NCBI GenBank assembly: GCA_016946835.1
Contig: JACVTC010000045.1
Coordinates: 32,501 to 96,500 of the forward strand
DNA from: Neocallimastix lanati (nom. inval.)
Lineage: Eukaryota > Neocallimastigomycota > Neocallimastigomycetes > Neocallimastigales > Neocallimastigaceae
Length of the DNA stretch: 64,000 bases
Direction of reading: 5' to 3'
Each line of letters opens with the position of its first letter. Positions within the stretch are counted from its first letter, which is position 1. Position numbers and translations under genes: made by a program. Below the pieces are notes generated by a model. It was given only the letters and a program-made list of their open reading frames with translations. It was not told the DNA's origin and searched no databases. Of this stretch, positions 9,125-21,464 are shown piece by piece.

Positions 9125-10071
9125 TTCTATTACATAAAATCAATCAATTCTATATTTTAAACAAATAAATAAATATTCTCTTCGATTGAATTGCAATAAT
9201 AATTTACTTTTAAACATCAGTTATAAATTTATAAATAGCAAAATTACATTAAACTTATTAAATTTTAAATTTCTGAATTAATCATAGAAAAATAATAATA
9301 TGAAAGAAGGAAGGAGGAGCATTCTAAATTGATTCAATATTTGAAATTTAATAGATTAATTAAAATTTGTTTAATATTGTATTGAAAAGGACGCTTTTCT
9401 CTATAATATTCTTTGATGATAAAATGATAATTATGATAAGGACGCTTTCATAATTATCAAGATTAATAATATTTTAAATTGAATATTATAATATATTCAA
9501 TAAATTATATTGATAAAATATATTCAATAATTAAATTGATAAAATTTTCAATTACAATTTCAGAATTTAGAAAATTAAAAATTATAAATTTTAAAATTTC
9601 ATATTTCAAATTTCGACATTTAAAATTTCACATTACGAAATTTCAAAATTTAATAAAAATCAAATATTCACCTATTTAATAGTAATTTTATATTTTTATA
9701 TATTTATTATTTACTATATTTTTAAAATTTTCAATAATTTCAAAGTTAATGGTAAAAATTGAAATGTTAATTTCAATTAAATTTCAAAATTTCAATTTCA
9801 AAATTTTACAAGGAAATATATAATAATATTGGTACCATCATATTTAAAAACATTGAATTTTATAATAAAATTTTAATTTTAACAAATTTTGACAAATTTC
9901 AAATTTCATTGAAATTGTCACTTAAAAGGTCTTCTCCATAGGATTCAAGTGACCTTTTAATTCCTTAATTACTTTAAAAAAAATTAAAAATTTTTTCTTT
10001 AATAACTTTAAAAATTTTTTTTTAACAATGTTACACAAATCGTCTGGAATCCGATTTTTGTGGAAGGGCAT
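8775..10071 (+). other. Non-coding interior of the non-autonomous element
   Basis: About 1.3 kb of AT-rich sequence with no convincing ORF. It has an AT dinucleotide run (about 9098-9120), a purine patch (GAAAGAAGGAAGGAGGAG, about 9302), a near-repeated phrase AGGACGCTTT(T/C) (9389, 9440), an inverted pair AAAAGGTCTTCTCC/GTGACCTTTT around 9925-9960, and a purine tract at 10060-10070 that would prime plus-strand DNA. Confidence 0.6.
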
Positions 10072-10731
10072 TGTTAAGATAATAACTGAATTTCAATTCA
10101 ATTTCAATTTCGATAATTCAGTTATTTGAATTTCAATATTAATAAATAATAATAATATAATAATTATTATTAAATTAACTTTATTAAAATATTTAGGAAT
10201 TAGTCTAGGCCAACTAATTACTAAATATTATTAATATATTGAATTTAATATATATTAAATATTGTAAACACGTGATTGTCATATTAAATTAATTTCTACA
10301 TATTATATTTTAATTATAAAATATAATATTTAGCAATATTTGATTCTTATATTTCATTTATATTAAATATTTATATTATTATCTAACTTTATATTATCAA
10401 TATCAAACTTATATTAATATTATTTACATATTCATATTAATGATTAATATTTTAATAATTAATTATTTTATATAAATACATGTTTAAATTCTTTTGATTA
10501 ATCCTTTGTAGGATTATTGTAATTTAAATTATAGTGATAATTATATAAAATAATAATGTAATAAAATATTATTAAGATTAAATAAAATTTATATTTTAAA
10601 TAAAAATTTAATTATAAAATTTACTAATAATAATATGTTTTAAATAAGAGTAAAATTAAGTTATTAATTAATTACTATAATTTGGCATCTTGGCCTAATC
10701 GTTAAGACCAAATTATCTAAAAACTTTAACA
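10072..10731 (+). repeat. 3' LTR of the non-autonomous element
   Basis: 660 bp, collinear with the 5' LTR, ending AACTTTAACA. It differs from the 5' copy by several small indels and substitutions, so the insertion is not brand new. The next bases repeat the TTAA target site. Confidence 0.9.
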
Positions 10732-11180
10732 TTAATAATAATAAAATAAAATTATTATTAAATATTCTTATTAAAATCTTTTATTAATATCAAATATAAT
10801 AAAAATTATTATTAAATATTCTAATAAATTTCTTTTATTAATATTAAATATAATAAAAACTATTATTAAATATTCTTATAAATTTCTTTTATTAATATTA
10901 AATATAATAAAAATTATTATTAAATATTCTTATAAATTTCTTTTATTAATATTAAATATAATAAAAATTATTATTAAATATTCTTATTAAAATCTTTTAT
11001 TAATATTAAATATAATAAAAATTATTATTAAATATTCTTATAAAATTCTTTTATTAATATTAAATATAATAAAAATTATTATTAAATATTCTTATTAAAA
11101 ATTATATAATATTTAAATCATTATTAATTCTTATTTTTATATTAAGAATAATAAAAACCTATTTCAATAAATATTTAATT
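10732..11180 (+). repeat. M solo-LTR copy 1, right part, with about 6-7 minisatellite units
   Basis: It resumes the M LTR interrupted at 7276. About 10736-11095 is a tandem array of a roughly 54-bp unit (AATAAAAATTATTATTAAATATTC core), followed by the unique M sequence with ATTAAGAATAATAAAAACC. At about 11180 M homology stops abruptly (other copies continue with GATATAAAATACAG) and copia D sequence begins, so this is a rearranged junction. Confidence 0.75.
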
Positions 11181-11353
11181 TTTTTTAAAGCAAAATTGAT
11201 ATTTTATGAATTCAAATAGTACTTTTTAGAAATATAAATAAACTCAAATTATATTTTCTTTTACTCTTCAAAATTATTTAAAGAAAGTAATAAAATAATT
11301 AATAAGCAATTATAATTCATAATAACATTTTTTTTTTTTGGAATTAAACTAAC

Positions 11354-14300
11354 ATGAGCAGAAATAACTTAAGAAGTAATTCTAGAAATAGTATCAATTC
11401 TACCCAAGACCAAATAATAAACATCAGTGAATATGAACCCACACAAAAGGGGTTCACTTTTAACTACAGTGAAAACTTTAACCATATTACGGAATTGACA
11501 ACTGATAACTTTGTTAACTAGAAAACAAATATCCTTTATCTCCTTTGTATTAATAACCTCGATGACTACATAAGTCATGAAAAAGTGAAAAAGATAAGAA
11601 GGAGAGATATAATAGAAAGCATTGAAAAATATAAGATTGATAAATTCGATAATTCCCTTGTGTACGAAATCGGAACAAGCGAAAAAGATATTAAAAATGA
11701 CATATTAGTAAAATGGATCATAACAAATAATCTTGGTGAGAACACCAAGAAAATATTGGAAAGTCAAAGCAAAACGGCCTTCCAATTATGGGAACTACTT
11801 AACAAGTCTTTTACCATAGGACCTGAACAAAGAAAAATGGTCCTGAAAGACAAAATCAATAAATTGAAATATAATTTAGAAGATGATGTCCATATTTTCT
11901 TAGCTGTCTTACAAAATCTCCTGGATGAATTGGAAAGAATAGACTCCGATATTAATGACAATGTTAAGGTCGGTTTTTTAAATCGAGCTCTCCCTGAAAA
12001 CATTAGATTCATTAATGTTTTCCAATACAATAATAATTGGACAAAATGCTGCGACTATGTCAAAAGGATAATACCAGATATTGTTTTCTCCAATATCAGG
12101 GAAACAGCTTTAATCGAACAAAATCCGAAGAATATATTTAGTTTAGAAAATGGACGAAAAATCTCTAAACCTAAGAAAATAAAATACAAGAAAAGAAAAA
12201 ATGGAAAATGCTACCTTTGTGGAAAGTTCGGACACTACCGAAAAGACTGCTTAAAAAACAAATTCAATAAAAACAAAAGAAACAACAAACAATATAAAAG
12301 AAAAGGTAATACAGAAAAATTCAACAAAGAAAAACCAAGAGAAGGTCATGCATATCTATTAAACGATAAAAAGGATTATAATGAAAACTACCAAGAAGAC
12401 TTCTCAAGAGATTATAACTCAGACAACTGTTTTGAATTAAACAGTTTAGAGATTAACAAGCCAACAAAAATTGATATAAGAAGCAACAATAATAATATTA
12501 CACAATGGATTCTGGATTCCGGTGCCTCAATTAATGTAACAAATAACATTAATATATTATCAAACATCAGAAAAGAAAAAATAAAAATATCTCTTGCCAA
12601 TGGAAAGGAAACATATGCTAACTACATTGGTGATTTCAATGCATATATAAACAATCATAAATTTATTTTAAAGAACGTTCATTATTCTAAATTTATCAAG
12701 AAAAATTTAATATCAATTAATCAATTAATAACACAAAATTATAAAATTGTTTTCAATAACTATAAAAACTCACAAATCGCAATCATCTATGACGACAAAG
12801 GTAATAGAATATATCAATCAGCAGCAGACAATAAAAATATATTTAAAATATATTTATCAAAAGCACCATCCATTTTTCATAAGAACAATAATTTCGAAAA
12901 TTTAAAGGAAATTAATTCAACACATATCAACAATAAACAAGATTTTGATCTCTGGCATAGACGCTTGGGTCATTTCGACATTACTAAAATAAAAGATAAT
13001 TTAAAAAATACTAATACAAATACAAATCACAAATGTCAAATATGTTCCAATTCAAAATTAAGGAACAAACCTTTCAAAAGATCAATTAATAAAACAAAAC
13101 ACATTTTCGAACTTATACATCTTGATTTAGTGGGCCCCGTATTGCCATCCTTAAATAAGAATATATACTTCCTCACAATCCTGGATGACTTTTCTAGATA
13201 TGGCTGGGTCTTATTCCTACAACATAAAAATGAAACATTTAATAAATTCATTATTTGGTACAAAGAAGTTTTAAACACATTCAGCATTAAAATCAAAAAT
13301 ATTCGATCAGATAATGGAAGGGAATTTTTTAATAATAATTTCAAAATATTCTGTCAAAATAATGGTATAATACATCAATACACTATACCATATAATCCAG
13401 CCCAAAACGGGAAAGCTGAACGATTCAACGGCATACTTATATCTTCTGCAAAAGCTCTACTAAATGAATCAAAACTTTCTCATAATTTTTGGGAATTTGC
13501 TGTTGATACAGTAAATTTTATTCACAATCGTTTACCCCATCAGGGTATAAACAATAAAGTACCATTTGAGATTCTATATAATAAACCTGTTGATTACAGC
13601 ATATTTAGAGTTTTTGGATGTAGAGTATTTTTCTTTATACCAAAAGAACTACGATCCAAATTTGATAATAATTCACACCCTGGAATTTTCTTAGAATATT
13701 GCAATAACCCATCATCTTATAAAATCCTTGATTTAACCAACAATAAAATCGTGCTATCTCGAACTGTCCAATTTTTTGAAAACGATCCTGGAAATTCAGT
13801 CTTACTAAACTATAATTCCAATAACGAATTCAGGGTGAATGATTACTCTGTCAAAAATTTTTCAAACAATAATTATAACAATTATAATTATCAAAAATAC
13901 AACAACAACAATCACAACTATCAAAACAACTATAATAATATTAACGATTCACAATATAATAGCAATATTTTAAGAAATAAAAATAAACATAAAACTTATA
14001 AAAAACAAAAACAAAATAAAAATGATAATCCAGAAGATAATAATAATTCAGGAAATGACAACATTACTTCAAATAATATCAACATCAATAATGAAAACAA
14101 CATTAACAATACTAGTAATAATACTTTCAATAATAACAATAAAAATAACACTAATAATAAAAGTAATATCTATATCAATGATTCATCAATCAATAATAAT
14201 AATAAATTAAACAACAATAATATTTGCAACACTAATACAAGAAACTATAGAAATAATGAATTTAATAACAATAATATTACCAATAATCTTAATAAAAATA

Positions 14301-16063
14301 ATGATAATATTCCTAATAAAAATACAACTGAAGAATCTAATATGGAAAGTACAATTAATTACGTAAATAAATTAAACAATACTAATAACAATAAAATTGA
14401 AATATCCCACTATCAACACAATACAACAAACAATAATACAAATAAAAGAAACATTAATTATGAAGCAAAAGCATCAAACAAAAGAATAAAATATAGTGAA
14501 AAGAATATATCAAAATTAAATGAAGAAAACAATATATTCAGAGAACCATATAACTTTAAAGATATATTTAACCTTAAAGATAAAGAGCAATGGATGGAAG
14601 CCGTAAATAAAGAATTAAAAAATATGGAAAAGCTAAATGTTTTTCAGATTGTAAATTCAGTTCCAGAAGGATCTAACGTTATATCATCACGTTGGGTATT
14701 TAAATATAAAAGAGACTCAAACGGTAATATAATAAAAAGAAAAGCAAGATTAGTTGCGAAAGGTTATACGCAGCAGTATGGAATTGATTTCAAGGAAACG
14801 TTTGCTCCAACTTTAAAACAAGATACAATAAGGATTATCACAGCAATAGCTGTTCAGCATAATTTTAATATCGAACAAATAGACATTAACTCTGCATACC
14901 TTAATGCAGATTTAAAAGAAGATATATATATGAAATCTCCCGAAGGTCATCATTCATTCAATAAATGTTTTTGGAAGCTTAAAAAAGCCCTTTATGGCTT
15001 AAAGCAAGCTGGAAAAGAATGGAACGAAAAATTGAATAATGAGCTTCTTAAATTAAATTTTAGAAGAGCTAAGAGTGAACCTTGTGTTTATATTTAGACA
15101 GATAGGAATAATAAAATAATATGCATTTTGTCGGTATACGTAGATGATATATTAATTGCGGGAACAGATCATGAAATCAAAATTGTAAAAGATTCAATAA
15201 AAAGAAAATTTAATATTAAAGATATAGGTAATGTAGAATTCGTTATAGGAATTAAATTTAATAAGATCAGAAATGGCTATATTTTACATCAAATAAGATA
15301 TATTAACGATATATTATTCAAATATGAAATTAATAAACTTACACCATCGAAAAATTTAATACCAGTGGAAAACAATAAATTGAAATGCATAAAATTTAAT
15401 GAAACGAAATACCGAAGTGCCATTGGGAACCTATTGTATCTTGCTATTTGTACTCGACCTGATATCCTATTTGCTGTGAGCAGAGCAACAAGAAAATCCA
15501 ATAACCCTAACTTAGAGGATTGGAATAATGTTCTTAAAATATTCAGATACTTAATGTACACAAAAAACTATGGTATAAAAATTGAAAAAGGTATTAACCT
15601 TAAGGTTTATGTAGACGCAGATTTCGCTGGAGACTCAATCACAAGAAAATCTACTTCTGGATTCCTGATGATGATGGGAAGAACGCCAACCAGTTGGTTC
15701 TCGAAATTGCAACATTGCGTTTCTACCTCAACGGCCGAAGCTGAGTATTATAGTTTAAGCGAATGCGCAAACCATTCATTATGGTATAAGAATTTATTAA
15801 ACGAACTTGGAATAAAAATTAATAATGTAAAAATTTTCGTCGACAATAAAGCAACAATATATAATAGTGAGAATCAGTCGATTAATCCCAAGTCGAAACA
15901 CATTGATATTCGGTATCATCATATTAGAGATCTTGTTAATAAAGGATTAATCAAATTGAATTACATAAACACTAAAGAAAATTTAGCCGACGGATTCACG
16001 AAATACTTAAACAATACTTTAATGGATAAATTTAGAATTTCCCTTCTTACTAAAATTGAATAA
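11354..16063 (+). pseudogene. Gag-Pol polyprotein of copia element D, with two in-frame TAG codons
   Basis: The frame is open for about 1570 codons except TAG at 11519-11521 and at 15095-15097. In copia order: Gag with the first TAG where a conserved Trp is expected (VN-stop-KT); a CCHC knuckle (CYLCGKFGHYRKDC, about 12208); protease DSGAS (about 12516); a GAG-pre-integrase motif (WHRRLGH); integrase core D,D,E (HLDLVGP; RSDNGREF; NGKAERFN); a very long Asn-rich linker (about 13850-14500); RT beginning SSRWVFKYK with YVDD at 15137-15148; and RNase H (VYVDADFAGD, then TAEAEYYS). The second TAG falls just before the YVDD block. No frameshift anywhere, so it is either a young element with two nonsense changes or one read through at UAG. 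Confidence 0.85.
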
Positions 16064-16218
16064 TATAGTGTAAAATGTACTATCTTTTTTTTCTTATATA
16101 TAATAAGTTTTTTTTTTAGAAAGCTCTCCAAATCAAATTAAAAGTAGTATAATTTTTCAAAATCTACCTTCATTTTTTCTTTGTATTAAGTTTTTTTGAA
16201 GCTAGATTTTAGGGTGAA

Positions 16219-16507
16219 TGTTAAAAATATATTTTAATATAAAATTTAATCTATGATTATCCAATATTTTACAAATACAAAATACTCGAAATACTATAAA
16301 ACGTGCTTAAATAATAATCCTAATTTTTTTTTTTATCTCTTTAACAATAAAAAACCTTAATATATATATACGATCGTACATACTTAATTATATATATTTA
16401 TTATAATAAATATTAATATATAATAAAGAATATAAAACATCTTTACTTAAACATAATTATAATATTATCTTAATATTGTGTGTCTCTTAATTGTGTGTTT
16501 ATTAACA
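16219..16507 (+). repeat. 3' LTR of copia element D
   Basis: 289 bp preceded by the purine tract AGGGTGAA. The ends are a perfect TGTTAA/TTAACA inverted repeat. It contains TATA-like tracts. Minisatellite sequence starts directly after it, so it abuts M LTR copy 2. Confidence 0.8.
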
Positions 16508-18888
16508 AATATAATAAAAATTATTATTAAATATTCTTATAAATTTCTTTTATTAATATTAAATATAATAAAAATTATTATTAAATATTCTTATAAATTT
16601 CTTTTATTAATATTAAATATAATAAAAATTATTATTAAATATTCTTATAAATTTCTTTTATTAATATTAAATATAATAAAAATTATTATTAAATATTCTT
16701 ATAAATTTCTTTTATTAATATCAAATCTAATAAAAATTATTATTAAATATTCTTATTAAAATCTTTTATTAATATCAAATATAATAAAAATTATTATTAA
16801 ATATTCTTATTAAAATCTTTTATAATAAAAATTATTATTAAATATTCTTATAAAATTCTTTTATTAATATTAAATATAATAAAAATTATTATTAAATATT
16901 CTTATTAAATATTCTTATTAAATATTCTTATAAAATTCTTTTATTAATATTAAATATAATAAAAATTATTATTAAATATTCTTATTAAATATTCTTATTA
17001 AATATTCTTTTATTAATATTAAATATAATAAAAATTATTATTAAATATTCTTATTAAATATTCTTATTAAATATTCTTTTATTAATATCAAATATAATAA
17101 AAATTATTATTAAATATTCTTATTAAATATTCTTTTATTAATATCAAATCTAATAAAAATTATTATTAAATATTCTTATTAAAATCTTTTATTAATATCA
17201 AATATAATAAAAATTATTATTAAATATTCTTATTAAAATCTTTTATAATAAAAATTATTATTAAATATTCTTATAAAATTCTTTTATTAATATTAAATAT
17301 AATAAAAATTATTATTAAATATTCTTATTAAAATCTTTTATTAATATTAAATATTCTTATTAAAATCTTTTATAATAAAAATTATTATTAAATATTCTTA
17401 TAAAATTCTTTTATTAATATTAAATATAATAAAAATTATTATTAAATATTCTTATTAAAATCTTTTATAATAAAAATTATTATTAAATATTCTTATAAAA
17501 TTCTTTTATTAATATTAAATATAATAAAAATTATTATTAAATATTCTTATTAAAATCTTTTATTAATATTAAATATTCTTATTAAAATCTTTTATTAATA
17601 TCAAATCTAATAAAAATTATTATTAAATATTCTTATTAAAATCTTTTATTAATATCAAATATAATAAAAATTATTATTAAATATTCTTATTAAAATCTTT
17701 TATAATAAAAATTATTATTAAATATTCTTATAAATTTCATTTATTAATAATAAATATAATAAAAATTATTATTAAATATTCTTATAAATTTCTTTTATTA
17801 ATATTAAATATAATAAAAATTATTATTAAATATTCTTATAAATTTCTTTTATTAATATTAAATATAATAAAAATTATTATTAAATATTCTTATAAAATTC
17901 TTTTATTAATATTAAATATAATAAAAATTATTATTAAATATTCTTATAAATTTCTTTTATTAATATTAAATATAATAAAAATTATTATTAAATATTCTTA
18001 TTAAATATTCTTATTAAATATTCTTTTATTAATATCAAATCTAATAAAAATTATTATTAAATATTATTATTAAAATCTTTTATAATAAAAATTATTATTA
18101 AATATTCTTATAAAATTCTTTTATTAATATTAAATATAATAAAAATTATTATTAAATATTCTTATAAAATTCTTTTATTAATATTAAATATAATAAAAAT
18201 TATTATTAAATATTCTTATTAAAAATTATATAATATTTAAATCATTACTAATTCTTATTTTTATATTAAGAATAATAAAAACCTATTTCAATAAATATTT
18301 GATATAAAATACAGAATTATAAGTTTCTGTATAATATTTTCTAAACCTTTGAAATAAACTAAAAATAAATCAAAAATCAAAAATAAATTAAATCTTTATT
18401 AAAAATAAAAATGAACTAAAATACAGAATTTCAATAATAAAAAAAATGTTCTAAAATACAGAAAATATCAATTCTGTATAATTCTCTCTCTGAAAAACAA
18501 TATCAAGAAGAAGCTACCGCCCGAAATGCCCTTCGTAATACAATCTCTAAATTAATTTTTTATATTTTAATTTAATAAATGTAATTTTTTTTTTTTAAAA
18601 AATAATTTAAAATAATAGTTAAAAATTAAAATAAAATAGTTATAATAGTTTTTTTTATAAAGAATATATTAATAATAAATAAAATGTATTAAAATAAAAG
18701 TATAAAAAGAAGAATAAATTTCTTTCTTTTTAATACTTGGAACAAATAATTTTAATTTTAAATTTAAATAAAGAATATTTTAAAATTTAATTTTTTTTTT
18801 CTTGTTTCCAAATTTATTTTTATAGTTATGTGTTAATATTTATTTTTTTGTTTTGAATATCTTAGTGTTTCAACCCCAGCTCGTATCA
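16508..18888 (+). repeat. M solo-LTR copy 2 (left end lost) with about 30 minisatellite units
   Basis: From 16508 to about 18230 a 54-bp unit (AATATAATAAAAATTATTATTAAATATTCTTA... ) is repeated about 30 times, with shortened variants interspersed. Then comes the unique M region (paired ACAGAAT/ATTCTGT motifs and GAAGCTACCGCCCG) shared with 40080-40746, ending CTCGTATCA, complementary to the TGATACGAG start of copy 3. The open frame through part of the array is an artefact of the 54-bp (18-codon) period. Confidence 0.8.
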
Positions 18889-18892
18889 TTAG

Positions 18893-19385
18893 TGATACAG
18901 TACCACCATAAATACCATAATTTAGTGAAATTTAGGTTAGAAATTATTTGATGAAATCTTATTGGTTAATAATAATTTAGTAATAATATATATAGTTAGT
19001 AAATAATAATAGTTTAAGGAATGGTTCTTTTATTAATATTAATTTAGTTTATTAATAATTTAACCTATAAACATGTTTATTAGTATAGTTTAGTATAGTT
19101 TAGTATAGTTTTATATTTAGTTTAAATTAATAATATGAATGATTTTAGTAATTAATTATATTTTAACTAGTTAACAAATATTTATATTGATGATGTATTT
19201 TTATTGATGAATGATAATAAATAAATAAAATAAATAAACTAAATATTAAAGTGTGAATATTATTATTGTGTATATTATTCTATATAATATTAGAATATAT
19301 TATTTTGTCAATTATTCCCTACTGTTATCGTCCAAATAAAATAAAATAAATATTGATATTGATGTTTAATAAAAATATCGTATCA
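18893..19385 (+). repeat. Solo LTR, E-like family, TSD TTAG
   Basis: 493 bp from TGATACAG to TCGTATCA, flanked on both sides by TTAG (18889-18892, 19386-19389). The 3' half resembles the element E LTRs (phrases ATTAGAATATATTATTTTGTCA and ATTCCCTACTG). It sits immediately after the end of M LTR copy 2. Confidence 0.75.
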
Positions 19386-19440
19386 TTAGTGATAAAGGAT
19401 TAAATTATAAATTATAAAACATTATATTATTGAAAATGGT

Positions 19441-20177
19441 TGTTGAAATTACAACTGAATTAAATTTCAATTTCAATTAATTTCAATTAAATTATTAAAA
19501 GCAAAATAATTAATAAAAATTTATAATTCATTAATTATTCTTTAAATTTTATTTATTTTATAATATTATAAGTTATTTGATCATCTTAGGACCAGCTTAA
19601 GCCTACTGATTCTAATGATATCATATTAAACTTAAATATTATTAATAAATAAAATATTTATTCAACATGAATCATTTGGTCATGTCATCCTTGATTCATA
19701 AATTAATGTTTATGTATTAATTTATGTTATATTGATTTAATTAATTATTAATTATTAATTACTATATTAAATATTTAAATTTAATATTATATTATATATA
19801 TTAGTTAATATATTAGATTAAAAAATATAATTTATTTATATTAAACATATTCTTATACTAAATATTATTATTATCAACTTTATATTATTATTATCAATAT
19901 TCTCAAACCTACAAAGTATAAAAAGAAAATTCAAATTTATCTTTTTGTTCTTTGTAAGGTTATAGTTAACCTATTATAATATAACTATATATTTTTATTA
20001 ATAAATAAAAATTTTTTATCACATCAAACCAATTATTAGTTTTAATTAAGTGTTAAATTAACAAATTTAACTTTATAACTCTTTTATTTTAGTAATTTAT
20101 TTATATCTATATAGTTATATTATATAGATATATCAACCTGATTCCGTTGTTAACTTCAATCTGTCTACTTTTTAACA
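19441..20177 (+). repeat. Solo LTR, family P (self-priming type promoter)
   Basis: 737 bp from TGTTGAAA to TTTTTAACA, flanked by ATGGT/ATGAT (one mismatch). Its start resembles the non-autonomous element LTR, and it has TATAAAAAG (19917) followed 37 nt later by GTAAGGTTAT. The following sequence does not contain the matching primer site, which supports a solo LTR. Confidence 0.65.
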
Positions 20178-20612
20178 ATGATGTCACGAATACTAGTGGA
20201 TTTGAAGTTAAAATTCACTATTAGATCAATTGAAATTTAATTTAGTTATTGACAAAAAATTATTTTAATTCGATTTTAATTATAAAAATAAATACTAGAA
20301 ACATTAAAGAATTAGAAACCAAAGGGTTTGGACTTATTTATTAAAGATAATTTAATTTAATTTAACCCTTAAGAATTTGATAAAAATTAACATGAAGAAA
20401 AACAACGATAACTCAACAAATAATGGAAATATTATATCGTGATTTCCCGCTAAAATTATATCCATTGGAAAGCTACGGACGAGAACTACAACATATGTTA
20501 AAATCAACCTTATTGGACAACTAGATAACGAGATATTGGACTTTAAAGATATTTAAATATAAAAATATAATTTAATTATTAATCAAGACCCTAAATTATT
20601 AATTAAGGAATT
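20178..20612 (+). other. Unassigned retroelement-like remnant
   Basis: A less AT-biased stretch with ATG at about 20391 (MKKNNDNST...) that reads only a short way before a stop. The phrase TTTCCCGCTAAAATTATATCC and neighbours look like decayed coding sequence, but I cannot assign a family. Confidence 0.3.
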
Positions 20613-21464
20613 TATACTAGATAAATCTCTTAACTTGGAAATTATATTATTAATTTTTATTATTAATTAAAAATACAGAATTAGTTATTAGTAATAGTTT
20701 TATAATATTTTAAATAAGTTTTATAAGTTTTATATATTTTATTATTATATATTTTTATTCAATTATTTTTTAAAAGATTCTAAGGAATTCTTTATCATTC
20801 TAAAGATTTCCGAAAGAGAATTTTTAATTAGTTTTAATATTTTATTTTATTTTATTTTATTTTATTTTATTTTATTTTATTTTATTTTATTTTATTTTAT
20901 TTTATTTTATATTTTATTATTAAATTAGTTTTATTATTAAATTGTTTTATGAATAATTATATAGTTATGTTATTAAAAGATTCTTATCAATATTATTTTA
21001 TTATTATATTTTATATAGTATATATACATGTATGAATATATTAAGATTAGAATATATTATTTAATTATATTGTTAATTATTATTTTAGTTTAGTATAAAA
21101 AGGATTTGAAAATTCCATATTTTGAATTCTTTGTAAGATTATTAACTTAGTAACCTTTAACTTTTTAACTAATTATTAAATTCTAAAATATTAACATAAA
21201 GTTAATGATTTAATTATAACAATAAATAATTCTTTATATTAATCTTAGTTAATTTATTATTAAAATATATATTAAATAAAGTTCTAATAAAATATAAATT
21301 TTAAATATTGAAATCTTAATTATAAAACTCTGTGTGTGCTATTTATTATTTAAATTTAATTAAATTGTTATAATTAATAAAAAGCATCTTGACCTGACCA
21401 ATTTAACCCAAACTAGGAAAGATATAGCAAGAATCTTACCTAAACACTCAATTTAAATTTAACA
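20613..21464 (+). repeat. LTR family Q, left-truncated copy
   Basis: Nearly identical to 41670-42419 over its length (CTCTTAACTTGGAAATTATATT to CATCTTGACCTGACCAATTTAACCC). It contains TATAAAA (21094) and GTAAGATTATT (21133), an internal (TTTTA)n run at 20843-20910 much longer than in the other copy, and ends TTTAACA. Confidence 0.65.

Larger units (their letters stand above)
7277..10731 (+). mobile_element. Non-autonomous LTR retroelement with a novel single ORF
   Basis: Two direct LTRs (7277-7921, 10072-10731) flank a 2.15-kb interior with one 272-aa ORF and no gag, protease, RT or integrase that I can recognise. It has all the cis signals of a retroelement: TG..CA LTR ends, a site after the 5' LTR (7922-7931) complementary to the LTR's predicted mRNA start (7697-7706), and a purine-rich tract (GGAAGGGCA) before the 3' LTR. 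The TSD is TTAA, confirmed by the unoccupied paralogous sequence at 39240 where TTAA occurs once. Its 5-bp-TSD relatives, PPT and self-priming resemble chromovirus C, so it is probably mobilised in trans by such an element (inference). Confidence 0.85.
11181..16507 (+). mobile_element. Ty1/copia element D, 5' LTR missing
   Basis: A leader remnant (11181-11353), one gag-pol frame (11354-16063) and a 3' LTR (16219-16507). No 5' LTR matching the 3' LTR precedes the gene; the left edge joins M-LTR sequence directly. The element cannot be complete as it stands. Confidence 0.85.

Noticed and set aside
9479-9679. 66-aa ORF in the non-autonomous element
   Set aside because: Low-complexity Ile/Lys/Phe translation of AT-rich sequence with short internal repeats; nothing supports it as a gene.
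11519-15097. TAG as a reassigned sense codon
   Set aside because: Elements A, B and C are full length without any internal TAG; two TAGs in one element are more simply mutations or readthrough.
16478-16759. ORF with an 18-residue repeat (NIIKIIIKYSYKFLLLIL)
   Set aside because: The 54-bp minisatellite period is a multiple of three, so it stays open by chance; other arrays of the same unit are not open.
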